Shown: positions 5,204-5,216 of the stretch, one piece after another
Layout: the number at the start of each line of letters is the position of its first letter
Position numbering within the stretch: position 1 is the stretch's first letter
NCBI GenBank assembly: GCA_021201175.1
Contig: JAJQFK010000297.1
Location: forward strand, 1 to 5,216
DNA length: 5,216 nt
Source: Candidatus Gastranaerophilales bacterium
GTDB lineage: Bacteria; Cyanobacteriota; Vampirovibrionia; Gastranaerophilales; Gastranaerophilaceae
Reading direction: 5' to 3'
Translations under genes and position numbers: made by a program
The notes under the pieces: generated by a model
The model's database searches: none
Told to the model about the DNA's origin: nothing
What the model saw: the letters and a program-made list of their open reading frames with translations, nothing else

Positions 5204-5216
5204 GAAAACTTAAATT

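Overview
The window is AT-rich DNA with strong AGGAGG-type ribosome-binding sites, a flavodoxin with a lipoprotein leader and a small [4Fe-4S] ferredoxin. This suggests an anaerobic or microaerophilic low-GC bacterium, such as a clostridial or other gut lineage. I cannot assign a taxon from the sequence alone.

Layout. (1) Positions 1-60 hold a near-consensus promoter reading leftward out of the window, with three TTAGGT words in and just beyond it. (2) Positions 64-949 (minus) encode an AraC-family regulator of the AraC_N/YqhC type, broken by a one-base frameshift. (3) Positions 950-1075 are a divergent regulatory region with two TATAAT boxes in opposite directions and three GAATTAG repeats spaced one helical turn apart. 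(4) Positions 1076 to about 3842 (plus) are a tightly packed redox operon: an aldo/keto reductase (AKR) with an in-frame TAA, an iron-sulfur-flavoprotein-like NAD(P)H:FMN oxidoreductase, a second intact AKR of the 2,5-diketogluconate-reductase type, and a flavodoxin with two possible starts. (5) At about 3837-3842, in a CTTAAG palindrome, the flavodoxin is cut off and meets, tail to tail, the 5' part of a Mu-type DDE transposase gene (minus, start at 4460). Both genes lack their 3' halves. (6) Positions 4461-4973 have no convincing gene but hold a hairpin around the transposase start, a cluster of GTGCAA sites and a stem-loop terminator. (7) Positions 4974-5150 (minus) encode a complete 58-residue ferredoxin with its own promoter.

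How the genes fit together. An AraC_N-type regulator divergent from AKR genes recalls E. coli yqhC with yqhD-dkgA, which responds to reactive aldehydes. The operon would combine carbonyl reduction (two NADPH-dependent AKRs) with flavin- and Fe-S-based electron transfer. This role is inferred from family and context.

The most notable point is that the regulator, the first AKR and the flavodoxin are all disrupted, by three different kinds of lesion, while the two genes between them are intact. The locus is either decaying or partly misassembled. The best candidates for something new are the phased TTAG repeats shared by two promoters, the dual-start (lipoprotein or cytosolic) flavodoxin, and the GTGCAA dyad array with the start-codon hairpin upstream of the transposase. 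I see no CRISPR array, tRNA or rRNA.
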